DNA of 64,000 nucleotides, taken from contig JAHWDD010000003.1 in NCBI GenBank assembly GCA_023897205.1, forward strand, positions 6,389,665-6,453,664, written 5' to 3'. Positions 53,994 to 64,000 of this stretch are shown piece after piece (within the stretch, counting starts at the first letter, position 1; every line of letters begins with the position of its first letter). The notes beneath the pieces were generated by a model, which worked only from the letters and a program-made list of their open reading frames with translations, had not been told where the DNA came from and made no database searches. The translations under genes were made by a program, and so were the position numbers. The DNA comes from Exophiala sp. HKRS030. Taxonomy: Eukaryota > Ascomycota > Eurotiomycetes > Chaetothyriales > Herpotrichiellaceae.

Positions 53994-56900
53994 TCAATCG
54001 TCCCATCTACCATCCCCGACAATGACAGGTACCCATTCTTGTCCAGGATAAGCAGTGGCACTCATGAGTACTTCCTCATCACTCTCGTACCCTTCAGCTT
54101 GACTTCCAGGTAATTCTGCAATGACTCCGCCACCGGATCGATCCTTTGTACTCGATCCGGTCTTTTTGTTCTTGTCACTTTCCATCAAACTCACACCTCT
54201 TTCGAGTCCATTTCCCGAAGCGGGTGTAGATGTCCTAACATTCGACCCGGATTCGATACTGATTGGCGTTTCACTCCTCGCACCACCACCACCACCACCA
54301 CCTTCCACTCGCTCTCTCAAGGTCGAAGTCAAGTCAGGTCTGCTGCGTTTTTGTTCTTGCTCCTGCTGCTGCTGCTGTTGTTGCTCCTCATCCAATCCAG
54401 GTACAGTAATATTAAAAGGTCGCTCCTGTTCACTCTCATCCCTTGGAACACCACCGACAGGACTGATACGCTTACTACTGAACGTACCTAACCTGTCAAC
54501 CAATCCCATACTGGCACTTCCCCTATTGTCAACGATAGCCCCACTCTGGGCGCGTCTCTCAGAATCCACATTCTCGTCGGACGGTCGCCGACCCAATCTC
54601 GGCGATCGTGATCGTTTATGTAGATCCATCACATGGGCTCTGCCGTCTCGAGGGCGAGAAGCCGATGGAGAAGCAGAGGTAGACGCAGAGGCACCACCGA
54701 AGGCAGGACTGGTCGTCCTCGCTACACCGACAGTGGGAGGACTTATCGCACCGCCTCTACTCTTCGTACCTGCACCTGCACTCGTGGAACCCGCATGACC
54801 TGGTCTCGGTGCTGGCGAAAAGCTCGAATCTCGTGGAGGAAACGTCTGAGCAGGTGCCGTGTGAGCCACATTAACACCACTGCCGTATCGGTGACCACCT
54901 TGGTTTGGAGTACCGCTTGTATCGATCCGTAACGGCGAAGGTCTTTCACGTTCACGTTCACGGTCGTAGAGCCCTTGATGTGCTGGTGTACCAGGGAGAC
55001 TAGAATCATAGTTCGTAGGCCGTCCTCCGTATGGTTGCCGGGGCGGTGAGGCCGTATCCCTCTCATACGCAGCTGGAAATCGTTGCTGTTGGTGTTGATA
55101 GTCGCCTGGTCCAGGGTACGTTGACGTTGAGGGATATTGAAATTGTGCCGCAGGATCCTCGTCATAGGAGTATCCTTGCGCACCCGCCGAGCTTGGATAT
55201 TGTGAATACGCTTGTGGCGAAATGAACGTCTGAGCACGGATTTGTTGCTCAAGATTCTGATTAGACAATCGTGTCCATGTAATCGAATCGACAGGTGCAG
55301 AGTTTGCTCTTGAAGAATCCTTGGTCCCGCCAGTCTTGAAGATTCGTCCACCAAAACCTGAAAAGCGCTTCTTCTTTCCACTTTCTGATGCTTGATTTGG
55401 CTCTTTGGGTTCGGGTGTTGTCAACATATCTCGCGACAACCTCTTGCCGGCGCTAGGATGCGATGGAACCTGTGTGAGATGACTAAACTGATCATGTTCA
55501 CCGTATTGGCTGCTCCGTTTGGATGAGATACTATCGTGACGACTGTTGCGTCGGAAGAGACTGCCTCGTTTCTCTCTCTTCTGGGCGTGGCGATCCCTCT
55601 CGTCAGCGCGCGATTCCGAGCGGTCTGTTTTCTGGAGCTTGTTGCGTCCTTTACCTCCAAAAATACTGCCAAACATGCCTTTCTTGCCGCTCGCCGGTTG
55701 AGGTGTACGATTCTCTTGTGGTGTGGGTACTGGTGGCGGCGGCATTGACTGGCGTTGAGCTTGAGCGTACATGCTTTGCTGATTCGGCGGTTGTGAAGGA
55801 GGAGGCTCTTGTGCTTGCTCATATTGCGAGTGATCTCCATGCTCGGAACCAGGCCCCATATCGTAAGGATGATCAGGCGTGGGGCCTGGTTCATATTCAT
55901 ATTCATAGCCATGCTGATGCTGGTGTTGGTTGTCTTGGTCGTACGAACGGCGGTGATCGTCAATAGCTCCAACAACAGACAATCTGTTCGGTTGCTGATG
56001 CTGCTGTCCTGGTTGGACTCTGTACGAATTTTGTTGGCCAAGATGAGTGGAAACCCGCGCACCGGGCATTTGTTGACCACTAGCTTCGACTTGTACTGGA
56101 CTTCGTCCAATTCGTGGTGCCGTGACAGGCTTTGGTGATCTGTATTCCTGGATATATGGCCCTGCAATACGAAACTCTCCATCGCCACCTTGTTCAATCT
56201 CTGTACTGACTGGTTGTCCATGCTCATGCTGGTACATCTCCCTCTGTTGCCGCAGCCTGTCCATTTCCTCTTGGGGTCGCCTTGCGCTTGGTAGAGGGCT
56301 TTCTGAGGAATACATACGTACTCTATCCATCGGCTCCTCGAGTTGGTCTTCCTGATGCTTGAGTGCGGGATGATTGCGCACGTTAGGATCGACTCCAAAA
56401 GGTCTCGAATAGGATCGCGATTGTCTTTGCCCAGTGACGGCAGTGGCTTGATCAACAACCTCATCAACACTCACTTGGGACATCTCTTTGTTCAGGGAAG
56501 TGTTGCTGAATGTTTGACTGACCGGGCTCATGGGTGCCGAAGGGCGCGATGGCGGTGAGTGGTGACCTTCGTAAATATCTTCGAGGCCTGAGAAGGAAAA
56601 GGGGCGATGATGCTGAGTTGGACGAGCGCTTACATCGCGTTCTCGATCATTCTCCTGTTCTGGGGTCATTTCAGGCTTCTCTTCTCCTGCCTGTGCCCGT
56701 CGAATAGCTTCAGCATCAACATCCATGTTCAAAGGCACGTACGGCTCATCAATCCCCGGTGGAGGTGTGTCGTTCCTAGGCGACTCGGGCTGATCAGTCA
56801 GAGGAGGCCTGGTCGGCAAAAGATCAGAGTCAGGGAGCGCTGATGCTTGTAATTGATCTCCTGGCTGCTTTTTCGTGTATTCGGTGTCGGATACCTCTTC

Positions 56901-59900
56901 TGCATCTGCAGGTGAAACACTAGCCCTTGAATGAGCTTGCGACGCAACTGATCCCGTGGCAGGACTGGCACTGGATATCGCAGAAACGATTGACCTTCGT
57001 TTATCTTCTGGAACATGCAGACTTGCGTCTCCGGACTGTGTGAGACCATGTGCTAGGCCGGCGACCGGACGAGGCGGGGCGAGTCCAGTAACAGGTGGTT
57101 CGTCGTTCATAGAAGTCGTATGACTCTCGTTGACAAGCTGATTCGCAATGCTTCGATGATGATGATGAGTTTCGACGGGAGAATGTTCAGTTGTTGGTCG
57201 TGTCACCTGGCTGATTGACCGGCTTGGACCACTTTCGTTCTCAGGCTCGTTCTCTCTCTGATCACTGTCCATGGCAGAAATCGCCGGACTCGTTGGACTT
57301 GCAGGAACTGCTTGGTCGATTGAAGCGTTTGCCAGTATCGGACCAGAGAACCAATCGGATGGTGATGCTGGTGAAGAAATTGTCAACGGTATTTGCGGTG
57401 GAGCTTCAACTGATGCCGAATTCTTCTGCACTGAGACACGACTCTCGCCGGCCGCTTCAGACTCAACCACGGAAAGCGACGACATGGGACCCGTAGATTT
57501 GCGCCGTTCCGACGACGATGTAGGACCCTAGAAGAGAAAAGCGTCAACAGACAGCTCAAGAAGAAAAGTCGAAAGAAAAGTTTCTCTTTTTCATTACTAT
57601 ATGGAACAGAAAATGCGAAAAGCATTGCTGAATGCTGAATGGAGCCAGGTTCTGGGTACCTCTTCGTAGAACTCCTTGCATTTCCACAATAGATGAAGCA
57701 GAAACTACCGAGTGACAGAAGAAGAGAAGAAAGAACAAGGAAATGAAATCGATCGACTAAGGTACCTTTTCTCCATGGCTGACATGGCGCATCTTCTCTT
57801 TCCCTTTGGCAAACAAGCCCTTTGCGGCGGTTCCTGCTTTCCCACCAAACTTTCCAGCTTTCAACATCAACCTCTTGCCGTCCTCTTGCATTTGTCTGGC
57901 CCCTGCAGAATCCGTTAAGATTCTTCTGGGGGATGGTTTGTAGGGTGTCGCTTCACTAGCATCCTGGGACACAAGCCCGTTCATCGCGAAAATCTCAGCG
58001 TGTTCCGGGTTCTGCATTGATAACAGCCAATCTTCTAGTTGTCCGTCAGAGCTAGCGTACGCGGCCCTAGTTTCACTGTAGGCTTTGATACGCGCTTGAG
58101 GGGAATCAAGGCTCATAATATCACGGAGGGACGCTGGTTCCGGTCCGGGAGCTTTGGCTGACAGGTCCGTTTGAGCGGGTCGAGCGTTAAACGGTTCGCT
58201 GGGAGTTGAGCGGTTAGGTGGTGAGTGTATCGGGCTCTGCAGTGTGCTTGCTTCCATCGGTTGAGGAGGTTGTACTGTATTGTTTGAGTCTTGCAAAGCA
58301 GCCGTTTTTAGACCAGGATCAGCATCCTCAATTGATCCACGCCAAGAAGTTCCTGCAGGGCCTGACGGCGGTGGCATTTCTGTTCTAATAGTATCTGGTG
58401 AAGTCGTCGACGGCGTTGTAGCGGCTTGCTTGGGTGTCACCGCTGTAGGAGTTTCTTCACTACCCGTCTCCCAAGAAAACCGTTGCTTGAGAAAAGGTCT
58501 AGGCTCAGATGAACCTTGAACGGTAGGCTGAGAAAGAATTCTGTCGAACATATCAGATTGCAAAGCCTGGGACCCTGTTTCGCGGACGGGATCTCGCTGC
58601 ACATTATGCACAACATCATTTGACTGTTGTGGAGGTGCAAACTGAGAATCAGGAACAGTCTGAGATTCTGGTCTCCCCTGATCTTGCGGCTCTGTGTGAG
58701 GCCCTGACGGCGGTGTGGTGCCAGACTCTGTTTGTTGGGAAAGTCTGTCACTCAGAAGTGACTGCGATTTTGACCCATCAAAGTCTGGTTGTATGTTCTG
58801 AGCTGGTTGTTCCAGTCTTGACTCATTGATTTGCCCAGACAGCTGCTCAGAGGGCATTCTTGGATCCTGCTGGGAGTGATGGTCCATTGTTTGTTGTGAT
58901 GGAGACACCGGTCGGGGAAACCCAGTCTTCATAGCTTGCGCCGTGGGTGGCGACAGTGCAGGGGATTGTCTCCCTGCCGAGGACTGACCAACCGTTGTGG
59001 CCGGATCTGCTAATGATGATTCAATTTCTGCGAGAGCCTGAGACCCATGAGGTGCGGTCGTGGTTGGTTCCAAAGCTCTCTCTATCGGTGTTGGGTCTGA
59101 ACTTGCAGGTTTCATGGCACCAAGCCCATTGTCTTGCCCGGTCACTTCTCCATAATATGTTGAACTCTTCGGTGTCAAGCTCTTTTCAATTTCCTCTTCC
59201 AGCCGCTCATTATCGGCTGCAGTAGGAGATTCTTGATGCAACAACACACCAGGCACTTTTGGTCGCGGATTTGATGAGTCCGAGAAATTCCTACTCGTAC
59301 GTAGAGGCGCTGGTACGTAATCGTCCTCAGGCTCCATGGGTTCAGCATCGCTGAGGTCCTCTCCTTTAGAAGGATCGGAGGAAGATGAGGGCTTGTCTGC
59401 AGGTAGTCTAGTGGCTTTGGGCGTATCCTGATTTTGAGACTGGTCTATCTCTGCTCCCAAAGAGTTGTCACCGATCTTCGACTCAGCCTTGCTATCCGTA
59501 CTTGAATTGTCCCATTCATTCTCGCTTGATTCTTCGGAAGGGACTTCAGAGTCTTGTGTGCGTTCACTGAGTCTATGACCAGCGAGAGAATTAGCTAAAG
59601 CAGTCCCAGCAGAAGCGGCCGCAGCAAATGCTTTGCCTTTGATGCCACCGTCCTCGTCAGAACCATGAGCGGGGGCTCGTGCTGTAGGTACGCTATCAGT
59701 GCTGTCCAAACGTGGGGGCGCGAATGGTGGAGCGCTACAAGATATAGGATCTTCAGAAGAGCCCGCAGCCGCACCGTGAGCTGATGGGCCCGCACCAGTG
59801 GTTGAGCTAAACGACTGCCAGCCTCCAGGGATAGCAGGCCGAAAGCTCTCGTTTCGAGATTGAACCGGGGGGCGTATTTGTTCAATCACAGGTGACGTGA

Positions 59901-62064
59901 CTTGAGAGCCAGCATTGCTTGGGGTGGATCTTCCTGACTGAGTCTCTAACTTTCCAGCCAAATCTCGAACAGTGCCCTTGGCTGGTGTTTCTGAGCGCTG
60001 TAGCGGCGAAGGTGCATATGGAGTGGCCGTCCCGCTGTCAGGAAAGCCAGCTTGCTGGTTGAATTGTTTTTTATGTGCCTGCCATTCTTGCCATTCATCA
60101 GATGTCGTACGTTCAGGATTCGGAATATCAATGTCAGTGATATTATCTTGTCCAGCAGGTGGTTCTGGGAGTTGCTTCTCTGTCGACGAGTTCTCCGCCG
60201 TATCGTCTGAAGCATCGTTCCCCCTTGTACGTTCAACAAATCCCTGCTGTGGCTGAATGGGGGTAGAATGTTCGACGCTCAATGGCCGCCTCGCTGGGCT
60301 GTTGTCTCTACTGGGAGGAGTAATATCCCTACGATAGCCGGTACGCACAGGCTTTGCCGAAGAGAAGTCACTATCCGGAGAGCGAGGTTCATATGCTTTG
60401 ATGGTTGCTTCCGATGTCTGGCGTGAATGGCCATATGCCCCTTCAGCAACTGATGGGGCATTCGTCTGAAGGTTGTTTGTAGGCAAGTGCTGCGCCTGAT
60501 GATGTGTAATGATGGGACTTATGTCCGACGTCGCATCGCTATTTGACCTGTCGATAGTGTTCGAAGCCGATGCAGGGGAGAATTCAGGTTGCCTTTCACT
60601 CTGTTCGAATGCTTGTTGGACCATGGATCTATAGCCAAGTGAGGTTTGATGATGTAAAGAATGCGGGTCGAGACTCTGCGAAGCATTCGAACTTTGAATC
60701 CGAGTGCCTTTTGCGGGCTCAAGTTGACCAGAAGCAGCTCCTTGGCTGTCGCCACCATCTGGATCGAGGTCCATGCCAAAACCAGACATTCTATTGATGG
60801 TTGGAAGATCGAAAGTTGGTCGGCCAAGATCTGGAGGGTTGTGCTCGAAGGCACGCTCACCAACGGAAACGTTACGGGAGATCGTAGACGCAGAAATCGG
60901 GTCAGGTCGGTCGGTATAATTTGAGACTGAAGAGGCGTCAGTGGGCTGTCTTGTAACACCAACGGTTGGTGTCTCCTCAGGCTGCTTAGAATCATTCGTT
61001 AAATCGGTTTCCGGTGAAGCAGACTTGTCTGCTTGGCCCACCACGTTGTCGAAGCCATACTCACTCTTTCTTTCTGGTACGGTGTCAAGAGTATTCGGCT
61101 TCAAGCGACGTGTATTATCGATCTCCTCGACTGGGACCTGTGCGACGGTGGTCGTGTAGGCTTTGGAGTCAGGAAGTGGAGGCGGCGTATCAACAGACTC
61201 GCTTCTAATTTGGCCTGTGGTCGAATCTATACTCGGACGCTGTAAAGACTCTTGCGATTGGCGTGCTTTCTCCTTCTCCTCTTCCATGCGCTTATAAATA
61301 TCTGACGGTCGTACAAAGACCGGTATAGGCCTATTGTCATCAGGCTCGACTGCATCTGGACCTGGGGCGTTGGCTGGTTGACTTGGGCGCATGTAATCTA
61401 GTTGAGGAGGAGCTTGCTGTGTAAGGCTTTGCTTCCGAGGTGGAAATTGTCTGCTTGATGCTGTTGAACCTCGACTACCTGGTCTCATAGGGCTGTCGTG
61501 TCTCTGGTATGGATCAACGGGAGGAGGTCGATTGCTCGAACCAGACCTTCGTGATGGTGGATAATTTCCTGGTGCGGAGAAAGGTGCCTCTTCATATGGC
61601 TGGAAGTTACGCCCTCTCGAACCTGGCCGGAATCCTGGTGGCATCGGACCTTGTCCATGTGTATCGACTCGCAAAGGAGGGGGCCCATTATAGTTCGGGA
61701 ACGGAATATCATCGTACTCATGCTGTGGCTCGGGGAAAGGTGATCTTTGCGTGGTAGGGTATGCTGACTCGAAAGCACCCGAGGAGAATGTCCGTCTATC
61801 ATCGCCGCGATCAAAAGATAGCTGTCCACCACTTTGCGAAGGAGATGGATTGGTCACACTTCGATTCGAAGGGTGAATATTTGGCTGCTGTCCCCAAGCT
61901 GGGTGTCTAGGATTGCCCGCGGAAACGGGGATGGGCTCATCATATTCATCTTCATCTCCCCAATCGTCTCCGTCATAGCTAATTTTGTTTGCATTCTTCC
62001 ACTTCTTTGTTACCGTTCTACCCACATTGGTTTTGAACGAGGAGTACTGGCTTGGTGCGGCCAT
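53994..62064 (-). CDS. Very large disordered fungal protein, function unknown
   Basis: I read this as one gene, not two. The upstream frame (62064-57766) ends AKGKEKMRHVSHGEK at a GTACCT donor (57765), and the downstream frame resumes GPTSSSERRKSTGP from 57527 after TTCTCTTCTAG. Phase is 0 on both sides, giving about 2610 aa with a 238-nt intron. The N-terminus (MAAPSQYSSFKTNVGRTV, then KKWKNANKISYDGDDWGDE) is a conserved start of a Pezizomycotina protein. The rest is Pro/Ser/Gln-rich low complexity, with a Gln run near the end and an acidic tail (EGYESDEEVLMSATAYPGQE). The closest annotations I recall are uncharacterised. No enzymatic domain is visible; a scaffold or cortical role is a guess. 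Confidence 0.78.
57660..57674 (-). other. Possible 15-nt micro-exon inside the intron of the large gene
   Basis: Within the 238-nt intron, a 15-nt segment is preceded by AG and followed by GTACCC, in phase 0 with both flanking exons, and would encode EFYEE. Including it would split the long intron into about 91 and 132 nt. Evidence is only the splice consensus and phase. Confidence 0.4.
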
Positions 62065-63327
62065 GGTGAGATTGTCGGGGGTTCAAATTGAAGCAGCGTG
62101 CAATCTAGAACCGGCGCATTATTTGGCGCATTTCGTAGATGATGCGATTGATGACTGAAGATCAAGTGAGTCGTTCTCTTCAGCCAGGAGGCCAGTGACA
62201 CCACACAGCAGGGAGTGTATGACCTGGGATCGATGCGCAAGCGGGAATAAGCAGATGGTGTAGTCTGTGAAGGGATGAGCGTGGAATGGTAAACGGCGCA
62301 GTGGAATGGAAGCCGAGTCCAGGAAAAGGGGCAGTAGACCGTGATGATGCCAGCTGTACGCGTGCAAAGCAAGAGTTTGAAGAATGAATGAGCGTAACAA
62401 AGACAACGGTGCGTGAACTTGCACGAGGAGGATGAACTAGTCACCTAAATTCAAGATTCTTGCCTGACGACGGCATTGAATTGCATTTTGATGCGATGCG
62501 CGTCATTTGCTGCGCCACATCACACACAGACCACGAAGGACGCATCTCATACAGACGGGGAGAGATACGAGGTAATTAGCTTCTTAGCTCATGATACACA
62601 ATATTGAGGATGATGATATACCAGCAGTCCTTCCTAGGTGCATATGAGCTGAGTATACGGAGTACAGATATCTGAGCATCTGAGACCTAGTATCGACTCA
62701 TATTCAGGTTCCAAGCTGTCGTGCATCTATTTGAAAGGCATCAAAGCCTTGCCAGCCTTACCGAGGCCCCGAGATACAAGCCCCGGAAGCCCAGAGTTGA
62801 CGATACATTAGGCGGTTACCACGCCTAATGACCCTAGTGAGTCTAGGGCAACTCGGCTGTGCAGTAACTGGCACTAGGAGCCCTGATCTGTGTGGCTGAT
62901 GCAACTGCAGACGATGGAAAGGTGGCGGCTCAAATCTGCCACCTTTCAACACTCCATGTTTCTGTTTCCGCCCTGACGCTTGTCGCTGCGACGCTTTCGG
63001 CTGCGCTGGGACTTTGAAACACCCTGCATCTGGACTTTATTAGATCTTCCCGACCGCAGCCACAACCAAAGCACTTTCTCCATACACGGCATTACACTCT
63101 TCGCGAATCTTTGTACATATCCTCCTCTGTTTCTCTGCGCCGAATTTGAAGAACAACTGGACCTGTATTACTATTGACTTCATAGAACGGCTCGGTCAGG
63201 CCCCTTACCGAGTACAATCAATCCGCCTTCAAGATATGCCCTTGCTCCTCCACTAATTCCACGAGTCCCGATATCGTTCCGCATTCCTCCTCCTTGCGCA
63301 GGCGCAAATATCTTCCTCTGAATCACA
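62065..63327. promoter_or_regulatory. Divergent intergenic region with a hairpin cluster, large gene / sed5
   Basis: 1263 nt between two divergent starts. No gene is recognised. One TACGGAGTA lies at 62656-62664 and a cluster of three perfect hairpins at 62806-62947. Both promoters must lie here. Confidence 0.5.
62806..62947. repeat. Cluster of three perfect short hairpins
   Basis: CATTAGGCG (62806-62814) pairs with CGCCTAATG (62822-62830). CCCTAG (62832-62837) pairs with CTAGGG (62843-62848). GAAAGGTGGC (62917-62926) pairs with GCCACCTTTC (62938-62947). All have small loops of 5-11 nt. Confidence 0.7.
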
Positions 63328-64000
63328 ATGGTGTCCACGTCGATACAAGACCGGACGAATGAGTTCCGCACGATCCTAGCCCAAGCGCAGAAACGACAAT
63401 CGGCCACAAAAGGAGGGCCTCAAAGGCAGTCGCTCCTCAGTGAAAGCCAGAAAAGAGAAGCAAATGGAACGCCGAATGGTCCTTCAAGGAGCTCTCGGTC
63501 CGAGTTCGCTCGCAATGCCGCCCAAATTGGCCGTGGCATTACGGCCACAATGGGAAAGTTGGAAAGACTCGCCCAGCTCGCGAAGAGAAAGGCCATCTTC
63601 GATGACCGGCCCGTGGAAATTTCTGAGTTGACATACGTTATCAAGCAAGATCTTGCTGGCCTCAATTCTCAGATTTCTGCGCTGCAACAACTGACGCAGT
63701 CGCAACATCCAACCGCCTCATTACCACGATCAGCAGACCAAGAAGGGCAGCATAACAAAAATGTCGTACTTCTACTTCAGAACAAAGTGACCGATGTCGC
63801 CGCGAATTTCAAGGATGTGTTGGAGGTCCGAACGAAAAACATCCAGGCATCAAGATCAAGGACTGAGAACTTCGTTTCATCAGTCTCAGCGCGTTCACAA
63901 TCGCACTTGGACGAAACCCGATCGGAGTCACCGCTATATCAAAATGGAAGCCGGCAGAGGACGCCTCAAACTTCGACACAAGATCTTTTGAGTCTGGAGC
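63328..64000 (+). CDS. sed5: Sed5/syntaxin-5 t-SNARE, N-terminal part (cut by window edge)
   Basis: Open frame from the ATG at 63328-63330 to the right edge with no stop: 224 residues visible. The N-terminus reads SIQDRTNEF (residues 5-13), the Sed5/syntaxin-5 signature that binds the Sly1 SM protein. A GITATMGKLERLAQLAKRKAIFDD-type helix (near residues 75-100), the Habc-like DLAGLNSQISALQQL segment, and KNVVLLLQNKVTDVAANFKD follow. Sed5 is the Golgi Qa-SNARE for ER-to-Golgi fusion. The SNARE motif and C-terminal anchor lie beyond the window. No intron is seen in the visible part. Confidence 0.9.
   Translation, partial: MVSTSIQDRTNEFRTILAQAQKRQSATKGGPQRQSLLSESQKREANGTPNGPSRSSRSEFARNAAQIGRGITATMGKLERLAQLAKRKAIFDDRPVEISELTYVIKQDLAGLNSQISALQQLTQSQHPTASLPRSADQEGQHNKNVVLLLQNKVTDVAANFKDVLEVRTKNIQASRSRTENFVSSVSARSQSHLDETRSESPLYQNGSRQRTPQTSTQDLLSLE

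Noticed and set aside
57757..57765. Stop at 57757-57759 as the true end of a separate 1435-aa protein
   Set aside because: A donor at 57765 leads in phase 0 to the second frame, and both halves have the same composition; one gene is more likely.

Overview
The window is a filamentous ascomycete (Pezizomycotina) chromosome segment, most like Eurotiomycetes in gene content and intron style. Genes sit singly on both strands with their own promoters. Introns are mostly 46-94 nt with GT/AG ends. Recognisable families include an exocyst subunit, gamma-tubulin complex, NuA4, UAF, TFIIE, a nuclear basket protein and a fungal HST3/4 sirtuin. There is no operon, CRISPR array or prophage. I saw no clear tRNA or rRNA gene, but no tRNA model was run.

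Layout. 1-517: N-terminal part of an Rrg9-like mitochondrial protein (minus, runs off the left edge). 835-2277: DUF2236/mpaB-like oxygenase. 2474-3504: a decayed Tc1/mariner element with readable inverted ends and TA target duplication. 3645-10754: gamma-tubulin complex component, Eaf7 and Sec5. 11209-12443: mitochondrial NAD-isocitrate dehydrogenase subunit 2. 12706-14767: Irc3-like mitochondrial helicase. 14768-16926: gene-poor stretch ending in a phosphate-type promoter. 16927-18899: Pho89-type phosphate symporter. 19225-20847: Rrn5-like Pol I factor. 21565-23444: Hst3/Hst4-type sirtuin. 24778-25488: Rib3. 27048-27881: single-pass membrane protein. 28336-29031: TFIIE-beta. 29754-35943: Mlp1/Tpr. 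36722-38146 and 38933-40834: divergent pair of a 2OG-Fe(II) oxygenase and an NCS1 nucleobase-type permease. 41629-42652: MOSC/mARC-like protein. 44217-46742: zinc-finger protein of unknown role with an unusually long intron. 46743-50490: about 3.7 kb of gene-free, low-complexity DNA rich in a 9-mer (TACTCCGTA). 50490-50970: frameshifted sugar-transporter pseudogene. 51624-52781: alpha/beta hydrolase with a suspicious start. 53994-62064: one very large (about 2,610 aa) disordered protein split by one intron, or by two around a possible 15-nt micro-exon. 63328-64000: N-terminal part of a Sed5 (syntaxin-5) t-SNARE running off the right edge.

Most of the window is housekeeping: secretion (Sec5, Sed5), transcription and chromatin (Eaf7, Rrn5, TFIIE-beta, sirtuin, Mlp1), mitochondria (Rrg9, Idh2, Irc3) and microtubule nucleation. 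The accessory signal lies in the transposon scar, the divergent oxygenase/permease pair, and 46.7-53 kb, where a dead transporter, a hydrolase with a possibly broken start and repeat-rich DNA lie together. I did not find a convincing wholly new system. The best leads are the 9-mer family, the divergent oxygenase/permease pair, the giant protein with its possible micro-exon, and the two loci where splicing or the start codon is in doubt. Several track starts were non-ATG codons; I moved these to the first supported ATG.
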